Below are positions 36,913-47,480 of a DNA stretch of 64,000 nucleotides, piece by piece (positions within the stretch are counted from its first letter, which is position 1; every line of letters starts with the position of its first letter). A program made the translations under genes and the position numbers. Under the pieces are notes generated by a model. The model saw only the letters and a program-made list of their open reading frames with translations. It did not search any database and had not been told where the DNA came from. This DNA comes from Alisma plantago-aquatica (taxonomy: Eukaryota > Streptophyta > Magnoliopsida > Alismatales > Alismataceae). The stretch is from positions 886,876,335 to 886,940,334 of the forward strand of contig OY856410.1 in assembly GCA_963693085.1 (NCBI GenBank). Direction: 5' to 3'.

Positions 36913-38143
36913 CCCCCCCCTAACTTAGAGTCTAGCTTGTCCTCAAGCTAGATTGAGCTAAGGCATGTAGTGGCGAGGCGATATTATTTAGTGTAGATTT
37001 CCATACTCTTGCTTCAATTCCACACCAGAGATCCCTTAGAGTTTTATCGGGCTTCTGATCGCACTAACTCTTTCAGGTATTGGGAGTTGCGTGGATCTCA
37101 GATTTCTTCCGTATCGCGTAGCTCGCATTGGGACCACCTTTTCCTCGATCGCATTATGTGCATGTTTTCAACTCCAATCAGTTTTGTACTTCTTTTAAAA
37201 AACCTACTGGAAACTAAGATAGGCATGAGGGTTGGCTAAAGGCTGATGTGTAACTCCCCCTTTTAGTGGGGAGGGTTTATCTAAACTTTTAGGATCTCAC
37301 TACCGGGTGTGACACATCTGCCTTTGTGAGGGTAGTTGAATGTACCGGTCGGGTAGTCCTTTATCAACTTTTTCATATATTGAGAGACCTTAGGATCTCA
37401 TTACCATGTGTGACACATCTGCCTTTGTGAGGGTAGCTGAATGTACCAGCCGGGTGAGACCTTTATTGGTCCTTCATATAGGTCCTCAGGTGTGGCACAA
37501 CTCTCATGTTTTTATTCAACACTCTGGCTTTTATTCTTATACTCATAGGCTTAGGAGTTGGATATTTAGGGATTTTGTTTGGGCTGCCAGGCCTCTTTTG
37601 AAAAGAAGAAAACTGTTCTTGGAGTCTCTTGTCATGCACTTATTTTGGTTTTGTACTTGGTGGTCCACTTGCGAGGTTCCTTGATTTGGTTTTCACCTGA
37701 TTTCCTCCCATCCTTGAGAGAGTTTTGGCTGGCTTCAGCTATGATGTTAACTTGTGGAGAGTCTGGAGCAGAGTTGAAGCAAAAGCATGGAAATCGAGTG
37801 TGAAGGTAATTTATTAATTTGCCATTACATGCCTAAATGCTTTTTCTGTTATTTGTTTTTGAGGACTACTTTGATTCTAAATTTAGCTGGGGGTGACCTT
37901 TTCTAAGAATGATGTTATACTTATGTACAAGAATTATTCTATCAAAGAAATTACTGAAAAAGTCTAAATGTGAAAAGAAAGATAAAAAAATGCATAGAAA
38001 AACAGGAGTGAATAAAAAGAGCATAGGGAGAAGGGTTGAAAAATGATACCTCACACTTGTCCAGTGTACTCCCCCCCCCAACCTATCACTCACTCTGTCC
38101 CCAGAGTGTCAAAATGATAGGTTGAGAAGTACATGGACAAGGG
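36913..38143 (-). other. Spacer between Athila ORF3b and the 3' LTR
   Basis: No credible coding sequence. It begins, on the plus strand, with the C9 run that is the complement of the polypurine tract (36913-36921). A near-direct repeat of about 110 bases (37285-37350 and 37385-37455, containing CTGCCTTTGTGAGGGTAG) is visible. A second C-rich run lies at 38071-38079 next to the end of ORF3b and resembles the polypurine tract region. Confidence 0.55.
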
Positions 38144-39066
38144 CATTAGACTTCTCTTAGTCCTTTGTTAGCTCCATGTGTTCGGAGAAGATTAGTTGCG
38201 AACTTTCCACGTAGAGTGTGGTAATCCACGTCTATCATGTCCTCTACTGGTCTTCCAAGAACAGCGATGGTGTACATCCAGTAGAGGATGTGGAAACTGT
38301 AGTCATTTGATTCTCAGAGCCGTTGGGGGCATATGTGGCTGAAGGATGGGCGATGAAAGTGTTCGTTATTGTATGCCCTTGTGTGCTTTCTTAAAAGATT
38401 GTGTAGTTTGTCAGCACATTCCTTTGCCACCTCCTCTGTGGGCGTGTTAGCTGTCACATCATATTGGTTCTGGTTAGGATCAAATTGGATGTCGGAACTG
38501 TTATAGATGATTATTGTTCCTTCGGGAAGGTTTGTCGCCAGTATCATCTAGTGCTCTGAGTGAAGGAAAGGAAGCATAATGAACTTCAGAGTTGTATTCT
38601 GGAGGCAAGAGATAAGCGCATCTATGGTTCCGAAGTTCTTTAACTTTAGTAGGTCATCCTTCATGTAAGCTGATGCCATGTAAACTGTAGGATGGTTCCA
38701 TCCAAGGAGATATTGATAAGCAGTCATTATGCTTATAGATAGAAAACCTTGTAATTGTACGATTTCACAGAGGGTATCTACCATGACTAGAATATCGCAG
38801 GCTAGAAAAATGAGCTCATCTTTCTCGTCATATAGCCTAGACATGATTAGTCAGAGTTCATTTTCAGAAAGACTATTGCAAGCTGCAAAGTCGAAGTTAG
38901 GAAACGTCAGTTCTATGGCAGGTAGGGGCACCATTTGTGTGGGAGGTCTATTGATGGTGGCCCCTGATATCAAGTCGATGTCCCTTGTGTCTTCCACCAA
39001 ATCAAAAGTGTAAGGGTCCCATTGTCTTTTTTCAGGGACCGTGGTGAGTTGTTGTTCTTTCTCCAA
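38144..39066 (-). pseudogene. Athila ORF3b, second C48/Ulp1-like peptidase domain (catalytic Cys and Asp replaced)
   Basis: Read in one frame with stops. The N-terminal part LQGFLSISIMTAYQYLLGW resembles the start of Ulp1-type folds. The central LPFLHSEH-stop-MILATN gives the His-Trp motif with Trp mutated to a stop. IIIYNSS follows, with Asn exactly 17 residues after the His, where Ulp1 has its catalytic Asp. Then CPQRL-stop-ESNDYSFHILYWM carries the oxyanion Gln, with Tyr in place of the Cys eight residues on. The tail DYHTLRGKFATNLL aligns with DFHSLRGCYAVELI of the preceding domain. The family assignment is my own motif reading and needs a profile search. Confidence 0.55.
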
Positions 39067-39705
39067 CTCCGGTAATGTTTGTCGGAAAGGTCACTATTGT
39101 GGACGTTGGATGGCTGAGAAAAGATAGCGAGGGATGTCGTCTGGCGCCATTGTCGGGTCCTTGAAGAACCTTCTGTCACATATGAGCTCCACGGCATAAC
39201 ACCCCCGTAGCGAGTGAAAATCTTTTGTGGCCAGCTTGGTGAAGGGGGTTTGTTGATTAAGTGCTTGAATGTGGCGTATGGTGTGGAAAGTGCAATCACT
39301 GGATCTGTCAGTGGTTTGGACTGGTGGAGCAATGATTTGGAACCAAGGTTGGTTCCAACCATTCTTGAGAGAAGGGCAGGTAGCCCAAATTAGTTTGAGA
39401 ATCTGGAAGGGGACGCATCTTGCTTCTCCAGCTTCTTCTCCAACAAAGTTGATTGTTCCAGCCTTTAGTTCACTGGCACAAAAGTTGTATACCTTGGCAT
39501 CGTAGGCCACAGTGTCAATGATCATGAGTAGCCAGTGCCTAGAAACTTGAAAGGGAACCGTGAGATATCGCACCTTTCGAGTGATTCCAACACACAGCCA
39601 CTCTATTTTGATAGAGTTGGCAAGAAGGACACGAAATATTGCCATCTGCACTATTGATTGTGGTTTAAGGATGGTGCATAAATCTTCACGTGTCAAATTA
39701 CGCAT
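39067..39705 (-). pseudogene. Athila ORF3b, first C48/Ulp1-like peptidase domain
   Basis: An uninterrupted frame from 39705 to 39094. It starts NLTREDLCTILKPQSIVQ, and RKVRYLTVPFQVSRHWLLMI holds the His-Trp pair. KVYNFCAS follows with Asn at His+17, where Asp is expected. VQTTDRSSDCTFHTIRHI has Gln and, eight residues later, Cys preceded by Asp, the Q...DC pattern of C48 peptidases. DFHSLRGCYAVELI closes the domain. If catalytic it would cleave peptide or isopeptide bonds; the Asn may weaken or alter that. Such domains are known in some plant DNA transposons (MULE, CACTA); their presence in an Athila is my inference here. Confidence 0.6.
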
Positions 39706-39710
39706 ATTTT

Positions 39711-40920
39711 TTATATTCGTGTAGATGATTTCCCCCCCTCTTTGGCATCATCTACTATAGTGTCTAGGATGAAGATATCTTGGACATCTAGGGTAGAGAT
39801 GGCCGCCATGTCTAGGTCGTGCATCATCTTAGGTATAGGTGGCGGCGGGGGAAGCTCTTGCGGAGGTGGGAGAGAAGTTTGCACTAATTCGTCCATATAT
39901 TGTTGGAGATCTTCATCTTTTTCTGATTCAAAAGTAGAGTCGAGTCCAATATCTGTGTCTAGACTCACTTTTTCTTCCTCTTCATTGTCTGGGGGAAAAG
40001 GTGAAGATTGCTCCAGGGCAGAGTTTTGTGGAAGGTTTGCTGGTGGTTGACTTATGCTAGTTCCCAATATACATTGTTGGAACTCAGCAAAAGCAGCTTC
40101 TTTGACAGTTTCCCCCAGAGATCCCATGGCTGAGTAGTCAATGAATTGATCCCCATATGACATGTTAACATTGTCATTGTGATCATGGGTTTTGGGATTG
40201 TTTCCACCTTCGTGGTGGTCTTTGTCATCTGCTTTCTTTGAAGGTTCTTCCCCTCGACTAGTTCCCTCCCCAGCATGTCCTGGGTCATCAGGTTTGTCAT
40301 TAGAGAGGAAGTATCATCGTTGGAGTCAGCGGAGGAGTCATAATCTTCCCCATCTTCGTCTTCTTCCTCTTCTTCATTGTCTTCATCTTTATCTTTTGTT
40401 TTCATCATTTTAGTCTTCTTACACTGCCGGTGAAGGGCTTGTAGTTCGTCGAACGCCACTTGCACATGCTCATGTGTTTCAAGCAGTGTATTGTGGGTTC
40501 CTATAAGGTCTGAATATCTAGCCTCAACAAAGAGGAGTCGTGCAGTAAGATCTGTCACCTGATTTGGTAATTGGTTGATTTCATTAAGATCGCACAGAGT
40601 CTCAGGCAGAGGTTGAGTCTGCGCAGAGATCTTGTCAACTTGCTGAGCCAATGTTGCTTGTTGGCTTTTAACCTCAAGCACCAATTGTGGCAGTTGTTGT
40701 AGGCGGTCATCGATGTGTTTGACTTGCATGGCAGCTGCTTCCTACCATTGGTGGATATTTGAGAGGATGCCTGGTAAGGTGCGGTTTTGCTCATCGATCT
40801 TGGCGGCCTGTTTAGTAAGACCCTACACACAAAAGAGAATAGATTGCATTATGTTAGAAGGGTTGGTGAGGAGATTTCAGATGGCGTCAAATTGACGTCT
40901 GAATTCCTCACCAACATTTG
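39711..40920 (-). pseudogene. Athila ORF3b, N-terminal coiled-coil and acidic region
   Basis: From about 40915 the frame reads EEFRRQFDAI-stop-NLLTNPSNIM, then GLTKQAAKIDEQNRTLPGIL. A long heptad-rich coil follows (LPNQVTDLTARLLFVEARYS, HVQVAFDELQALHRQ), then a Glu/Asp run (KDEDNEEEEEDEDGEDYDSS). After a frame change near 40160 it continues as MSYGDQFIDYSAMGSLGETV, a Pro-rich stretch (SLPPPQELPPPPP) and into the first peptidase-like domain. TTGTGTGTAG before 40826 could be an intron acceptor. The two in-frame stops sit at probable Trp codons (TGA, and TAG at HQW-stop-EAAAM). It looks like one polyprotein with oligomerising N-terminus. Confidence 0.6.
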
Positions 40921-41018
40921 TAAAAGGGACCCCATTTATGGATGGGTGTGGCGGCTGGGGTTAGGGTGGAAAGGCGGTAGTGCCTTGAAAAAAAAGACGC
41001 TTTGGATGGTCCCTCAAA

Positions 41019-42961
41019 CTACGTGGTGACTGTAGATGGAGTCACCAGCGGTGTCGGGGTGGCGGATGGGAATGGTGGTGATATTCCGGGAGAGAAAGGT
41101 GGATCCGAGAATGTCAAGGGAAAAGTAGTGGAGGTGGAGGCGAAGGAGGTGAAGTTGGGCGTTGAAGTGAGGAATGGGATGCCCGAAGAGAAAAAGGGTG
41201 GAGCGGAAGATGCAGGTGGTGGTGTGGTTGCAGAGAAAAGAAATATGGTGGTCATCATTGTGGAGAATGATGGGAGAGTTGTAGATTGTAGAATAGTGGA
41301 GGATGGTGGGGAGGTGGAAGATGGTAGGGTGGTGGGGGTGGTTGTGGAGATAAGCCCACATTCTAGATTCATGATGAAAGAATCTAGTGATGATGTGATG
41401 ATATTTTCTTCGGGGAGGGGAGGTTCTGCCTCTGGATTTGGTTTTGATGTCGGCGTTCCCAACAGCTATTGTGTCTGCAAACGCCCTTTGGATGGTCGTT
41501 TCACTGGTATTTTTATTATTCTTGCTGTCGGGGCGGTGATGTTGTGCTCTGTCTGACCCGCTTTGGATTTCTTTTCTTGTATTTTGACCGAAGCTAGGAG
41601 TTTTGCAAGCTCCTCTTTGGTGAAGAGAAGCTTTTCATTGTCGTAGTCTGCAAGCTCCGGAAGTGACAGCAGAGTCCTTGAGGTTTTTAATGTAGGGAAA
41701 AAGATATAGTGTAGCTTTGCATCCTTTTCTTTGATGATGTATGAGTTTTTTAAGGTCTTCTCGTTGGTAAGGATGTCGCCCTTGATCTTTGTGCACCTGG
41801 GGAGTAGTCTGTCCATCTTGAATTATTTTAGGATGGATGTTATATGACCTCCCATACATATTTCTTTCTCGAGGGCGTAAGATGTGTGCTTGTGTATCAA
41901 TTGCCATCCAATGTTGACCGGCTGCCCTTTTAGAATGGACCAGAGTATGAAAAGATCGGAAATGCTAACTTTTTTGCCCTCTATCCTGGGGAAAAGTATG
42001 CCTCTAAGATTTTTTTGCAATGTGCACACCAGTCCAGATTGAACATTGGAGGCCTTGCGGGTTTTTGCCTCATAGGTCAGGATCCCTGTCAGGGATTTCC
42101 AGAAGATGTGCTTGTTGAACTCAGAGTTTTCTATGCCTACAGCTTTGGCCTTCTTCAGCTGCTCCTGGTTGTCTATAAATATTTCATTCAACATGTTTTT
42201 TGTTATGACAACCTTGTTGCCAAAGAGTTTGGTGACCATCCTACGATCACCTCCGTCCCTTGATCTATCCATAATGTCCACAACTTCCTTGTTGAGATAT
42301 GTGAATAATTCAGTTGTGGGATCAACATAAGAAATCTCAAGGACAAAGCAGAGTCTTGAAAGGTTGGCGTTATCGAGCATAGTGAGGATTCTTTTATATA
42401 TCCCCATCTTTAGTAGTATGATAGAGCAAACATACTTTGTTGGCTTCAAGGTCTTTTCAATATACGGCAGGGTGTGGATGAAAAGATTTGCTGGTGGTGG
42501 TGCTGTGGTGGTGATGGTGGTGAAAGAAGGGGCAGCGGTGGTGGCGGGATTGACAGTGACTGACGGAACGTATCCCACCATGGTTTGTTCCCTTGCAGTG
42601 ATGGGATGTACTTGCTTCCTTGCTCGTATCTTTGTTGTTTGTTCTTTTGGAGCTTCATGGTCCTTCTATTTCCCCTTTGTCTTTGTGGATGGGGATTCCT
42701 CCTCGAGAGTTGTCTCGTACTTCGAACCTTCATCACTGGAGGAAATCTCCTCTACTTCTTCATCAGGGTCTTCGGCTAGGCACATGTTGATTCGGTCAAT
42801 TTCATTCAGAACTTTAATCTGGTCAACTTTAGTGGGACCTTTCCGGTCTTTTCATAAGTGTCTATGACGTACTGGAGCTTTGTGTGATCCTCCAGTAATT
42901 GCTCCCTTATCCAGAAGGGAGCGTCGGCAGTTCCTGTGGCTTGTTTTTCAAGTGAGGCCAT
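41019..42961 (-). pseudogene. Athila ORF3a (env-position ORF), frameshifted
   Basis: Start chosen at ATG 42961 (MASLEKQATGTADAPFWIRE). After a charged segment and a Pro/Thr-rich linker (42581 on), a 200-residue globular part includes ILLKMGIYKRILTMLDNANL, KHIFWKSLTGILTYEAKTRK, SISDLFILWSILKGQPVNIG and ICMGGHI. It goes on with LLSLPELADYDNEKLLFTKE (41816-41466) and a Ser/Thr/Pro-rich C-terminus. The plus-strand fragment at 4106-5898 is homologous. This resembles the conserved third ORF of Athila elements, of unknown function. No clear transmembrane helix or furin-like site is visible. Confidence 0.7.
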
Positions 42962-43039
42962 TATGTAATCAGAAAATTATTATGTTGGAAAAAATTACAA
43001 ATTTGAAAGAAGAAATCGTTTAAGGGTGAAATCATACTG

Positions 43040-43120
43040 GTTTGGCGCCAAACTGTTTCAAGACTGTATGGCTCCATACGGTTTCAAGACCGTATGGGTC
43101 AAAACTGTGAGGAAGATGGA
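43040..43120 (-). repeat. Two further copies of the Athila palindromic motif before ORF3a
   Basis: At 43059-43100 the sequence reads as two overlapping units, TTCAAGACTGTATGG and ATACGGTTTCAAGACCGT, of the same family as the LTR array. They lie about 100 bases upstream of the ORF3a start. Confidence 0.65.
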
Positions 43121-43506
43121 ACGGTCAGCGACGACTAAGCGGTGAAATGATGGCAGAAAAAGTGAAAATGATGTCGTCGATGAAGGTGTTAATGGCGGTA
43201 ATAACGGTGGCGGCAATAGCGAAGTTTGTTCGTGGTAGAAATGGCAGAAACGATGTTGGCGGTAGTGGGAACGGTGGTTGTGGTAGCAGCGTTCTACCTT
43301 GCTGCTTAGGCGATGATGGCGAAGGTGAAGGATGTGTCGCGGTGGTAGTATCATCAAAGGAGTGGTCGAAGCAGGTTGAAATGAACTGGAGACGAGAGGA
43401 AGAGGACAGCGGTCGCGAGAGCAGAGAATCATAGAAAATAGAAAAGGGTGTCGCGCGTGAGCAACGTCTCAGGAAGAGAAGGAAAGAAAAAGGGAAGGGG
43501 TCGAGC

Positions 43507-43705
43507 AATATTTATAGAAAAAGGAAGAGCGATGCTATAAATTCCCAAGGGCAAACGGTCTTGAGACCATTTGGGGTCCAAACGGTTTTGGGACCATTTG
43601 GGATCAAAACGGTTTCGGGACCATTTGGGGTCCAAATAATTTCAAGATCGAAAGGGCTAATCAGTTTCGAGACCATTTGAGTCTAAACGGTTTCAAAACC
43701 GTTAG
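43507..43705 (-). promoter_or_regulatory. LTR-like palindromic array plus TATA box between Athila pol and ORF3a
   Basis: Six units of about 26 bases (near 43553, 43580, 43605, 43633, 43657, 43683) share the core AAACGGTCTTGAGACCATTT with the LTR array. On the minus strand the array is followed within about 40 bases by CTATAAATATT (43507-43517), reproducing the array-then-TATA order of the LTR. ORF3a starts some 550 bases further on. I infer an internal promoter that would make ORF3 expression independent of gag-pol. Confidence 0.55.
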
Positions 43706-43929
43706 GTTAAGATTTAATTAGGTTTTTGGATTTTATATTTTTATGCTTGTTTTGGTTATTTATGTGAATTTTTATATTTTCAGATTTGAAGAAGATAAGT
43801 CTAAATCAAACAAAGAGATTTGAAAATTAGCAAAACTAGGCAAAATAAAATGGTGGTACTTAGAACTTAGGTTGCCTCCCAAGTAGCACCTGGGTTTTAC
43901 GTCGATGGCCCGACGAAAATCCGATTTGG

Positions 43930-45250
43930 TTATGTCGATGTTGAAGGATCGTGGATCTCGATAGTTTGTCTTGGTATTTTTTCTGCTGGTGTGTAGTATC
44001 TCTTCAATCTGTGGCCATTAACTGTCCGTTCTCCCCCATTATCATCAAGGATGATGAGTGCTCTGGTGGGGGTAGATGTGTTTAATTGTGAAAGGTCCAT
44101 ACCATTTCGTGCGAAGCTTTCCAGGGAACATCTTAAGTCTGGAATTGAAGAGGAGGACCTTATCTCCATTAGCAATGTCTTTTCTTTTGAGGTGGCCGTC
44201 ATGCCACATCTTTGTTTGTTCTTTATAGTTTCTGGCACTTTGGTAAGCTATCATTCTAAGCTCTTCAAGTTCTTGTAGTTGAAGTTGTCTATATTCACCA
44301 GCACTTTTGAGATCAAAGTTCAGTTGTTTGATGTCCCACCAAGCTTTATGTTCTAGTTCAACTGGTAGATGGCACGACTTTCCATACACTAGACAGAATG
44401 GGATTGTTCCTGTCGGTGTTTTGTAAGTCATGTGGTATGCCCAAAGGGCATCGGGGAGCTTGGTAGACCAATCAGTACGATGTCTATTGACTGTTTTTTC
44501 TAAGACAACTTTCAGTTGTCTATTTGAAACTCAACTTGGCCACTTGTTTGTGGTTGGTAAGGTGTGGCGACCTTATGGTTGACCCCATATTTTCTCAGGA
44601 GGGCTTTGAAGCTTCTTTCCACAAAATGGCTTCCTCTGTCTGATATGATAGTTCGGGGGACTCTGAATCTGGGGAAGATGATATCTTTGAACATATTGAT
44701 GACTAGCTTGGAATTGCAGGATACAGTGGGTAGAGATTCTACCCATTTCGAAACATAATCCACAACGACCAATATGTAAGAGAGTCCATAAGATGGGGGG
44801 AAGGGACCCATGTAGTCTATTCCCCAAACATCAAAAAGTTCAATTTCATGCCACAAAGTGAGAGGCATTTCATTCTGTTTAGTTATACCGCCAGAAAGCT
44901 GACATTTATTGCAGGATCTTACAAAATCATAGGAATCTCTTGCTATTGTTGGCCAAAAGAAACCCGATTGTAGAACTTTTAGAGCGGTCTTATTCGAGCT
45001 CATGTGCCCCCTGGTGGGGCCAGAATGACAGTGCTCTAAGAAAGGGGTAATTTCCTCTTTTGGTAGGCATCGACAAAAAAGTCCGTCTGCACATAGACAA
45101 AAAAGATAGGGTTCGTCCCAGAAGTATTGCTTAACATAATGGAGAAATTTCTTTTTATCATGGTGAGAGGTGGAAGGGTGGATGATTCATGTAGCCAGAT
45201 ATTTCACTATGTCAATGTACCAGGGAAGTCCGGTGGTAATTTTCATAAGA
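43930..45250 (-). pseudogene. Athila integrase (C-terminal part of pol), frameshifted
   Basis: Zinc-binding region with CNKCQLSGG near 44895, then DDE core: Asp in VWGIDYMGPFPP, Asp in TIISDRGSHF, Glu in TSGQVEF near 44530. The core continues in another frame with [20 protein letters not shown] (44425) and [15 protein letters not shown], and ends with [18 protein letters not shown] and ERTVNGHRLKRYY before a stop at 43930. The frame changes near 44240 and 44510. The post-pol motif CTACTTGGGAGGCAACC lies at 43877-43898. Confidence 0.9.
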
Positions 45251-45380
45251 TGGTCATCAGGGAGGGAGTCTCAGATGGGTACATTGTCATCCTTTTGACA
45301 CTCGATGCGACTTAAGTGGTCAGTGATGACATTTTCCACTCTGCTCTTGTCTTTTATTTCAAGATCAAATTCTTGCAGCA

Positions 45381-46416
45381 TCAAGACCCAGCGGATGAGT
45401 CTGGGTTTTGCATCCTGTTTCGATATTTGATGGCAGAGTTGTCTGTATATACTACGACCTTTGATCCAATTAGATAAGAATGAAATTTTTCAAAAGCGTA
45501 GATGACGGCTAAGAATTCCTTTTCATTAGTAGTATAATTCTTTTGCACCTCATCTAATGTCTTGGATGTGTAGTATATTACATATGGCTTTTTGTCTATT
45601 CTCTGCCCCATCACAACCCCTATGGCATAGTCGCTAGCGTCACACATTATTTCAAAAGGTTGTGACCAGTCAGGTGCTCTCAGAATGGGTGCAGAGATTA
45701 GAGCATTCTTCTAGGTTGTAAAGCTATGTAGGCATTCATGGTCAAAGTTGAAATCAACATCCTTGGTTAATAGGTAAGTCATAGGTTTTGCTATTTTTGA
45801 GAAGTCTTTGATAAATATTTGGTAGAACCTGGCATGTCCCAAGAACACTCGCACTCCCCTTATGTCTTTGGGCGGTGACAGCTTTGAGATGACATTGAGT
45901 TTTGCCTTGACAACTTCGATTCCTCTTTCGCTCACTCGATGTCTGAGGACAACACCTTCGGTCACCATAAAGTGGCATTTTTCCCAGTTTAGGATAAGGT
46001 TTGTTTCCTCACATCTCTGTAAGACTTTACTTAGGTTGAGTAGACACTTATTAAAAGAGTCTCCGTATACTAAAAATCGTCCATGAACACCTCCATAATG
46101 GTTTCGGTTAATCCCACGAAGATAGCATCCATGCACCTTTGGAAGGTTGTGGGTGTGTTGCATAGCCCGAAGGGCATCCTTCTGAAGGTGTATGTTCCAA
46201 AAGGACAAGTAAATGTCATTTTTTCTTGGTCTTCAGGGTGAATTGGGATTTGGTAAAAACCAGAATATCCGTCGAGGTAGCAGAATTTTTTTTTGTGGGC
46301 TAGCTGCTCAAGGACTTCGTCAAGGAAGGGTAAGGGAAAATGGTCTTTCCTTGTTGATTTGTTCAGTTTTCTATAATCAATGCACATTCTCCAACTAGTA
46401 ACGGTCCTCGTAGGTA
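45381..46416 (-). pseudogene. Athila reverse transcriptase (3' part) and RNase H, left of the CACTA insertion
   Basis: RT blocks: MCIDYRKLNKSTRKDHFPLP (46387), YSGFYQIPIHPEDQEKMTFT, FRRMPFGLCNTPTTFQRCM and the catalytic FMDDF at 46085-46070. After a frameshift come CHFMVTEGVVLRHRVSERGI and KLSPPKDIRGVRVFLGHA (45850). RNase H begins CDASDYAIGVVMGQR (45647), continues TTNEKEFLAVIYAFEKFHSY and VVYTDNSAIKY, and is cut by stops. The 5' part of RT is across the CACTA at 51669-51780. Confidence 0.93.
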
Positions 46417-46433
46417 CACTACTACAGAAACAA

Positions 46434-46875
46434 CATTCAGTGTCGCTTTTGTGGGTGTCGGTTCTTTAGGAAAACTGACGCCTAAAATATTAGACGTCGG
46501 TTATTTAGGCAAACCGACGTCTATATTCGAAGACCAGCCAGACACGGGTACCGCTTTGAATACAGCGTCGGTTGTTAATAACAAACCGACGCTTAAAGTC
46601 ACCCGCGAAATCCAATTTTCGAGCAAAAAAATTAGTGTCACTTTCAGCGTCGGTTATGTAGATAGAAACCGACGCCTATGTGCGATGGAAATATGTGTGA
46701 AAAGTGTCACTTTCCACGTCGGTTATCCTTTTATAACCGACGCTGAAAGTGGTTCCCGCCAAATAATTTCGTGAAAATATCATTCAATTGGACGTCGGTT
46801 GTTTCAAACAACCGACGCGAAAGATGTTTAGGCGTCGGTTGTTGGAAACAACCGACGCTATTTGGGAACTTAATA
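46434..46875. repeat. Left subterminal repeats of the CACTA
   Basis: Inverted pairs built from GCGTCGGTT and AACCGACGC, each separated by a few bases, at about 46441-46480, 46490-46525, 46563-46592, 46650-46677, 46718-46745, 46791-46818 and 46832-46858. Subterminal repeats of this kind are bound by the accessory transposase TNPA in En/Spm, which is the likely role. Confidence 0.85.
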
Positions 46876-46899
46876 TCCCGCGATCGCCCGACTCTTCGC

Positions 46900-47340
46900 C
46901 CACACCTATTTCATTGTCTTCATCGCCCGCACCTGTTTCATTGTCTTCATCTCCCGCCGCGCCGCTGCTGCTCGATCGCCTGCTGGTTCTCACCGTCGCC
47001 GACGCTGCCTGTGCTCCTCGCCTCGCCGACGCTGCCGGTGTTGCTGCTGTGCGTCGCCGCCCTAGCTTCTTCCTGCTTCGTCCAGCATCGTCCGCCGCCC
47101 TAGCTCCTTCCTCCCTGCTCACGCCCGGCGCCGCCCGGTCCTTCCTCCCTGCTCACGCCCGGCGCCGCCCGCTCCTTCGTCCTTGCTCGCCGCCGCCCAC
47201 CGACGCCGCTGCCGCCTGGAGCTCGCCGACCACCGCTGCACCTGCCTGCCCTGCCGCCTGGAGCTCGCCGGTCACCGCCACCACTGCTGGGAGCTCGCCT
47301 ACTTGTCCGCCGCCGCTAACGAAAGGTATGTAAGCTGAAA
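46900..47340 (+). other. GC-rich leader/first exon of the CACTA
   Basis: The GC content rises sharply here and the frame at 46788-47333 gives an Ala/Pro/Ser-rich peptide with repeated LLTPGAARS-like segments. It ends at AAAGGTATGT, a good splice donor. It could be a 5' leader exon or captured sequence; the low complexity prevents assignment. Confidence 0.4.
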
Positions 47341-47352
47341 TAATTGGGTACT

Positions 47353-47480
47353 GTTGTAATGCATCGAAGTAAATATCCTATTGCTCTATTATACTAGTAA
47401 TGCATGATTAGTTTTTGTTGTAATGCATCGAAGTAAATATCCTATTGCTCTATTATACTAGTAATGCATGATTAGTTTTA
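47353..47480. repeat. Tandem duplication, 64 bp unit, two copies
   Basis: GTTGTAATGCATCGAAGTAA and the following bases to ATTAGTTTT occur at 47353-47416 and again, almost identically, at 47417-47480, in the presumed first intron of the CACTA. Confidence 0.92.

Noticed and set aside
41002..41556. 184-residue Gly/Val-rich plus-strand frame
   Set aside because: Antisense shadow of the Pro/Thr/Ser-rich C-terminus of ORF3a.
43147..43434. 95-residue plus-strand frame (and minus-strand frames 43058-43508) in the Athila spacer
   Set aside because: Opposite or shifted reading of GGT/GGC-rich spacer DNA with no domain; it lies in the presumed ORF3 leader.
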